Shown: one piece after another, positions 6,779 through 10,068 of the stretch
Position numbering within the stretch: position 1 is the first letter of the stretch
Layout: every line of letters begins with the position of its first letter
Assembly (NCBI GenBank): GCA_002418055.1
Contig: DIDI01000020.1
Location: forward strand, 4,595-14,662
Direction: 5' to 3'
Source: Lactobacillus sp. UBA5804
Lineage (GTDB): Bacteria > Bacillota > Bacilli > Lactobacillales > Lactobacillaceae
Length of the DNA: 10,068 bases
Notes under the pieces: model-generated
What the model was told of the DNA's origin: nothing
Database searches by the model: none
What the model saw: only the letters and a program-made list of their open reading frames with translations
Made by a program: the position numbers and the translations under genes

Positions 6779-6807
6779 TTGGCTTTTAGTGGCGAGCGTG
6801 CTATTCT
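6779..6807 (+). promoter_or_regulatory. Candidate rpmH promoter
   Basis: TTGGCT (6779-6784, 4 of 6 to the -35 consensus) is followed after 17 bp by TATTCT (6802-6807, 4 of 6). A TG at 6799-6800 makes it an extended -10. Transcription would start near 6814, leaving a leader of about 40 nt that contains a TGTGC/GCACA hairpin (6819-6833) before the GGAGGTG ribosome site (6841-6847). It faces away from the dnaA promoter. Confidence 0.65.
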
Positions 6808-6854
6808 TAATAAGAAATTGTGCAGTCAGCACACGAATATGGAGGTGCAAATAT

Positions 6855-6995
6855 ATGACTACTAAGAGAACTTACCAACCTAAGAAGCGTCATCGTTCAC
6901 GTGTTCATGGTTTCATGAAGCGGATGAGCACATCAAATGGCCGCAAGGTTTTAGCAAGACGTCGTGCCAAGAGTAGAAAAGTCTTATCTGCTTAA
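6855..6995 (+). CDS. rpmH: Large ribosomal subunit protein bL34
   Basis: bL34 is a small, very basic protein of the 50S subunit. The 46 residues begin MTTKRTYQPKKR and end RKVLSA, with the family core HRSRVHGFMKRMSTSNGRKVLARRR. The ATG at 6855 has a strong GGAGGTG 7 nt upstream. The frame is open further upstream, but the extra residues do not belong to the family and would begin before the predicted transcription start. One deviation is Ser at residue 40 (AKSRKVL), where the family usually has Gly (KGRKVL). rpmH next to rnpA and oriC is a nearly universal bacterial arrangement. Confidence 0.97.
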   Translation: MTTKRTYQPKKRHRSRVHGFMKRMSTSNGRKVLARRRAKSRKVLSA

Positions 6996-7021
6996 AACCA
7001 CTGAGCCCCAGTGGTTTTTTT
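6994..7021 (+). terminator. Intrinsic terminator between rpmH and rnpA
   Basis: AAAACCACTG (6994-7003) and CAGTGGTTTT (7009-7018) form a 10-bp stem around a 5-base loop, with the T run continuing to 7021. The stem begins inside the rpmH stop codon. No clear promoter lies in the 27 bp between it and rnpA, so it probably acts as a leaky attenuator that sets a high L34 to RNase P protein ratio. Confidence 0.88.
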
Positions 7022-7048
7022 AATCTAAATAGATTGGAATGAGACGTT

Positions 7049-7414
7049 TTGAGGAAATCTTATCGCGTTAAATCCGAAAAGGATTTTCAGAAAGTATTCG
7101 AACACGGTACATCAGTTGCCAATCGGGCTTTTGTCGTCTATAAGTTAGAAGCCAAACAAAATCATCATTTTCGAGTGGGGATTTCAGTAGGTAAGAAGGT
7201 CGGACACACGGCTGTTGCTAGAAATAGGCTGAAACGTTATATTCGGGCGGTATTAACCGATCATAAGGCAGTCATTAATCCTAAGCTTGATTTCCTGGTA
7301 ATCATGCGTCCGTATGCTCGGAACTTTGATATGCCAGCTGTGCGGCAGAATTTATTGCACGCTTTAGAACTGGGGCAGGTCATCACGCTAACGAATAAAG
7401 TTGAGGAAAAATAG
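7049..7414 (+). CDS. rnpA: Ribonuclease P protein component
   Basis: RnpA binds the catalytic RNase P RNA and helps it recognise and cleave 5' leaders of precursor tRNAs. The 121 residues match the family. The N-terminus MRKSYRVKSEKDFQKVFEHG is typical, FRVGISVGKKVGHTAVARNRLKRYIR (41-66) contains the conserved RNR signature (58-60), and FLVIMRPYAR follows. The start is a TTG with only a weak ribosome site (GGAATGAG region, 7036-7043). A nearby ATG at 7039 is out of frame and leads to a stop within about ten codons. The stop TAG overlaps the yidC GTG by one base. Poor initiation signals after a terminator fit low expression. Confidence 0.95.
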   Translation: MRKSYRVKSEKDFQKVFEHGTSVANRAFVVYKLEAKQNHHFRVGISVGKKVGHTAVARNRLKRYIRAVLTDHKAVINPKLDFLVIMRPYARNFDMPAVRQNLLHALELGQVITLTNKVEEK

Positions 7415-8283
7415 TGAAAAGTATTCTGACAAAGAGAAATCTGCAGCGCTTGTTAGCAGTGCTAGCCGTGTTTGCGATTGCAATCGTCTTAACTGGGTGT
7501 GCCAATAATAGCGCTGGCCAAAACATGGCACCAGTGTCACACACGAGTGGCAGCTGGTGGGAACGCTGGATTATTTATTATTTTTCCTCTTTCCTATTGT
7601 GGCTTGCTAAAATTCTGAATAATAATTATGGTCTCGCGATTATTGTTTTCACGGTGTTGATTCGGATTTTATTATTCCCACTCAATGCACTGTCAATCAA
7701 GAGTACCAGCAAGATGCAGCAAATTCAGCCGCAGCTGTCACAACTGCAGAAGAAGTATGCTAGTCGTGATGCGGAAACGCAGCAGTTATTGCGAGAGGAG
7801 ACTAGTAAGCTTTATAAAGAAGCCGGTGTGAATCCGTATACGGGTTGTTTACCACTGCTTATTCAGTTACCGGTAATGTGGATTTTGTATATGTCCATTT
7901 TTAGAACACCAGAGTTACAAACTGGTCGCTTCCTCTGGATGGACTTGGGAAAGCCTGATCCATACTACGTTATGGCTATCTTAGCGATGGCATTTACTTT
8001 CTTGTCCACCTATATTAGTCAATTATCAGCGCCAAAAACTTCACAAACTTGGATGTCCAAGTTTATGATGTACGGGATGAGTCTGATGGTTGGGGTCTGG
8101 GCCATTTATTTCCAGTCAGCCATCTCACTTTACTGGGTTATTTCGAACTTATTCCAAGTGATTCAGACTTTTATGTTGCAAAATCCTTTCAAGTATCGGC
8201 GCGAACAAGCAGCTAAACTTGAAGCTGAGCGGATGCGTAAGCATCAATTACGTCGTGCGTATAAGCGTATTAAGCGGCATTAA
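7414..8283 (+). CDS. yidC: Membrane protein insertase YidC, lipoprotein form
   Basis: YidC (SpoIIIJ/OxaA family) inserts membrane proteins, alone or with SecYEG. It has 289 residues. A lipoprotein signal sequence (about 1-28) ends in LTGC, with Cys29 as the lipid-modified residue after cleavage. About five membrane segments follow (roughly 52-68, 72-92, 145-163, 184-203 and 217-256). Arg84 in the first core segment (VLIRILLFP) is the conserved charge of the hydrophilic groove. The basic tail (261-289, ending KRIKRH) fits ribosome contact. The start is GTG, sharing one base with the rnpA stop (TAGTG), with GAGG 7 nt upstream, so it is translationally coupled to rnpA. Many relatives carry khpB/jag next; here a terminator follows instead. 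Confidence 0.95.
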   Translation: MKSILTKRNLQRLLAVLAVFAIAIVLTGCANNSAGQNMAPVSHTSGSWWERWIIYYFSSFLLWLAKILNNNYGLAIIVFTVLIRILLFPLNALSIKSTSKMQQIQPQLSQLQKKYASRDAETQQLLREETSKLYKEAGVNPYTGCLPLLIQLPVMWILYMSIFRTPELQTGRFLWMDLGKPDPYYVMAILAMAFTFLSTYISQLSAPKTSQTWMSKFMMYGMSLMVGVWAIYFQSAISLYWVISNLFQVIQTFMLQNPFKYRREQAAKLEAERMRKHQLRRAYKRIKRH

Positions 8284-8323
8284 ACAATTGAAAATCGTCT
8301 AATTTATTTTAGATAAAGCGGTG

Positions 8324-8367
8324 AAAGTGCTTTATCCATCAGCAATGATGGTTATTGCGCTTTTTTT
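8324..8367 (+). terminator. Intrinsic terminator between yidC and mnmE
   Basis: AAAGTGC (8324-8330) pairs with GCGCTTT (8357-8363) through one G-T pair. CCATC (8336-8340) pairs with GATGG (8347-8351) above a symmetric internal loop, and a T run ends at 8367. It closes the rpmH-rnpA-yidC transcript. A perfect GATAAAGC/GCTTTATC hairpin (8312-8319 with 8329-8336) overlaps the 5' arm, so the two structures exclude each other. mnmE has no obvious promoter after the terminator; a weak candidate (TTGAAA at 8288) lies before it. Confidence 0.82.
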
Positions 8368-8386
8368 ATTGAAAAAGGAGTAGCTG

Positions 8387-9772
8387 ATGGCACAAGTATT
8401 AACAGAATTCGATACGATTGCAGCAATTTCGACCCCCATTGGTGAAGGTGGGATTTCGATTGTGAGATTATCAGGTGATGCTGCCGTCACTATCGCTAAT
8501 GTGCTTTTTAAAGGTGCGGATTTAGCTAAAGTCCCTAGTCACACGATTCATTATGGCCACTTGGTGGTACCAGATAGTGGGCAAGTGATTGATGAAGTGA
8601 TGGTGACGGTCATGCGGGCGCCGAAAACCTTTACGCGAGAAGATATTATCGAAATTAATTGCCATGGTGGCATTGTCGTTACTAATCGCATCTTGCAGTT
8701 GTTACTGCAAAATGGGGCTAGGATGGCTGATCCGGGTGAATTTACCAAGCGGGCGTTTGTACATGGTCGGATTGATTTAACGCAAGCGGAAAGTACCATG
8801 GACCTTATTCGTGCTAAAACGGATCAATCACGTGCACTCGCGGTGAATCAATTAGCTGGTAAGCTGTTAGCCAGGATTCGTCGCTTACGGCAAGAATTGC
8901 TAGATACTTTAGCCAACGTGGAAGTCAATATTGATTACCCAGAATATGATGCTGATACCGTCACTGCTTCACAGATGCAGGCAACTGCCAAACAGGTCAG
9001 GACCGAAATTAGCCAGTTGTTGGCAACAGCTAGTGAAGGAAAAATTCTCCGTAATGGTCTTGCGACGGCGATCGTCGGTCGGCCGAATGTGGGAAAGTCC
9101 TCGCTATTGAATTATTTAACCCATAGTGAACAAGCCATTGTGACGGACGTTGCGGGGACGACCCGTGATACCTTGGAAGCTTCGATCTCAGTTGATGGTA
9201 TTCCCTTGGAATTAATTGATACGGCTGGTATTCGAAAGACGGCAGATAAGGTCGAAAAAATTGGTGTGGCGCGTTCAGAGCAGGCGTTAGCTCGAGCCGA
9301 TCTCATTCTCTTATTAATTGATGCGAGTCAGCCACTATCCGCTGAAGACCGCGAATTATTAGCCAAGACTAGTCAGAAAAAGCGCATCGTGATTCTTAAC
9401 AAGACCGATCTTGGGACCGCAATTACCGCTGAAAGTATCAAGGCGATGGCTGTTAGCCCAGTGATTGCAGTCTCTGTTTTACATGAGGCTAATTTAGCTG
9501 CTTTGGCCGCTGAAATTAAGACTTTGTTCTTTCAGGGGATTAAAAATCATCATGAAGAGGTGCTTGTCAGCAATCAGCGTCAAGTATCACTGTTAACCAA
9601 AGCGTCTGATCAATTGCAAGAGGTCATCACGGCACTTGAGGCAGGTACGCCAGTTGATTTAGCCCAGATTGATTTCACGGGTGCGTGGGAGACTTTAGGT
9701 GAAATTACCGGTGAAAGTGCTCCTGATGAATTGATTACCCAATTATTTAGCCAATTTTGTTTAGGAAAGTAA
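8387..9772 (+). CDS. mnmE: tRNA modification GTPase MnmE
   Basis: MnmE (TrmE) works with MnmG to add the cmnm5 group to wobble uridine 34 of certain tRNAs in the cytoplasm. The 461 residues are full length. The N-terminal folate-binding domain (1-120) begins DTIAAISTPIGEGGISIVRLSG. A helical region surrounds the G domain, which has G1 GRPNVGKSS (231-239), G2 TTRD (258-261), G3 DTAG (278-281) and G4 NKTD (338-341). The C-terminus FCLGK (457-461) carries the conserved cysteine of the C-(I/L/V)-G-K ending. The ATG has AAAAAGGAG (8372-8380) 6 nt upstream. mnmG follows after 7 bp, so the two partner enzymes are co-expressed. Confidence 0.97.
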   Translation: MAQVLTEFDTIAAISTPIGEGGISIVRLSGDAAVTIANVLFKGADLAKVPSHTIHYGHLVVPDSGQVIDEVMVTVMRAPKTFTREDIIEINCHGGIVVTNRILQLLLQNGARMADPGEFTKRAFVHGRIDLTQAESTMDLIRAKTDQSRALAVNQLAGKLLARIRRLRQELLDTLANVEVNIDYPEYDADTVTASQMQATAKQVRTEISQLLATASEGKILRNGLATAIVGRPNVGKSSLLNYLTHSEQAIVTDVAGTTRDTLEASISVDGIPLELIDTAGIRKTADKVEKIGVARSEQALARADLILLLIDASQPLSAEDRELLAKTSQKKRIVILNKTDLGTAITAESIKAMAVSPVIAVSVLHEANLAALAAEIKTLFFQGIKNHHEEVLVSNQRQVSLLTKASDQLQEVITALEAGTPVDLAQIDFTGAWETLGEITGESAPDELITQLFSQFCLGK

Positions 9773-9779
9773 GAGAAAA

Positions 9780-10068
9780 ATGATTAAGACTTACAAGTCA
9801 AGTGAATATGATGTCATTGTTGTTGGCGCCGGTCATGCCGGATCTGAAGCTGCCTTAGCTAGTGCGCGTATGGGCCTAAAAACCCTGGTCGTCACCATTG
9901 GGCTCGACATGGTTGCCTTTATGCCGTGTAACCCTTCCGTAGGGGGACCCGCTAAAGGGACGGTGGTGCGCGAAATTGATGCCCTGGGCGGTGAGATGGG
10001 CCGTAATATTGATAAGACCTATATTCAAATGCGGATGCTCAATACGGGTAAGGGGCCAGCTGTCAGAG
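9780..10068 (+). CDS. mnmG: tRNA modification enzyme MnmG, N-terminal fragment
   Basis: MnmG (GidA) is the FAD-dependent partner of MnmE in cmnm5U34 formation. The first 96 codons are present and the gene runs off the right edge. The FAD-binding dinucleotide fold YDVIVVGAGHAGSEAA spans 10-25 (GAGHAG 16-21), and CNPSVGGPAKG (50-60) is the MnmG signature. KTYIQMRMLNTGKGPAVR follows at the edge. The start ATG at 9780 is 7 bp after the mnmE stop with no strong ribosome site close by (AGGA lies about 14 nt away), so translational coupling to mnmE is likely. Confidence 0.96.
   Translation, partial: MIKTYKSSEYDVIVVGAGHAGSEAALASARMGLKTLVVTIGLDMVAFMPCNPSVGGPAKGTVVREIDALGGEMGRNIDKTYIQMRMLNTGKGPAVR

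Noticed and set aside
6789..6854. Upstream in-frame extension of rpmH giving a 68-residue protein
   Set aside because: The extra 22 residues do not match L34, have no ribosome site, and begin before the predicted transcription start; GGAGGTG points to the ATG at 6855.
8551..8799. Minus-strand open frame inside mnmE
   Set aside because: It is a shadow of the conserved mnmE frame with no independent start signals. The same applies to the small opposite-strand frames inside gyrB, recF, dnaN and elsewhere in mnmE.
1..10068. Mobile element, CRISPR array, tRNA, toxin-antitoxin or defence genes
   Set aside because: No transposase, regularly spaced direct repeats, cloverleaf sequence or unassigned protein gene was found; all long frames belong to conserved origin-region genes.

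Overview
The window is the chromosomal replication-origin region of a low-to-moderate GC Gram-positive bacterium, almost certainly a member of the Lactobacillaceae. The gene order is the classical Firmicutes oriC neighbourhood. On the minus strand, reading away from the origin, it runs dnaA, dnaN, yaaA, recF, gyrB, gyrA. On the plus strand it runs rpmH, rnpA, yidC, mnmE, mnmG. The lactobacillus assignment rests on protein style (a 46-residue L34 starting MTTKRTYQPKKR, the DnaA N-terminus FDIEKFW, a lipoprotein-type YidC) and is a judgement from memory, not a search. Species cannot be given.

Left arm (1-6324, all minus strand). dnaA starts at a TTG codon at 6324. It is followed by a 166-bp intergenic region carrying origin elements: an inverted pair of DnaA boxes inside a 12-bp inverted repeat, then two degenerate boxes, a G cluster, four TAG trios and an AT-rich stretch. 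dnaN follows and ends at a very strong intrinsic terminator with a perfect 20-bp stem. A clear promoter then drives the tightly packed yaaA-recF-gyrB-gyrA unit, whose spacings are 2 bp, an 8-bp overlap and 10 bp. gyrA leaves the window at base 1.

Centre (6325-6854, no protein gene). This is the main DnaA-box cluster, with about ten perfect or near-perfect TTATNCACA sites. It is flanked by outward-facing promoters for dnaA (minus) and rpmH (plus). The dnaA -35 lies within a DnaA box, which suggests autoregulation.

Right arm (6855-10068, all plus strand). rpmH (L34) ends in an attenuator-like terminator. It is followed by rnpA, then yidC with a 1-base overlap, a second terminator, mnmE and the first 96 codons of mnmG. 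The khpB/jag gene that often sits between yidC and mnmE is absent here, and the 103-bp gap holds two mutually exclusive hairpins instead.

Together the genes cover replication initiation (DnaA, oriC), processive synthesis (beta clamp), repair (RecF), supercoiling (gyrase), ribosome and tRNA maturation (L34, RNase P protein, MnmE/MnmG) and membrane protein insertion (YidC). Transcription runs outward from the origin, co-directional with both replication forks. This is a core region: I see no mobile element, CRISPR array, defence gene or undescribed multi-gene system. The points worth a second look are in the non-coding architecture.
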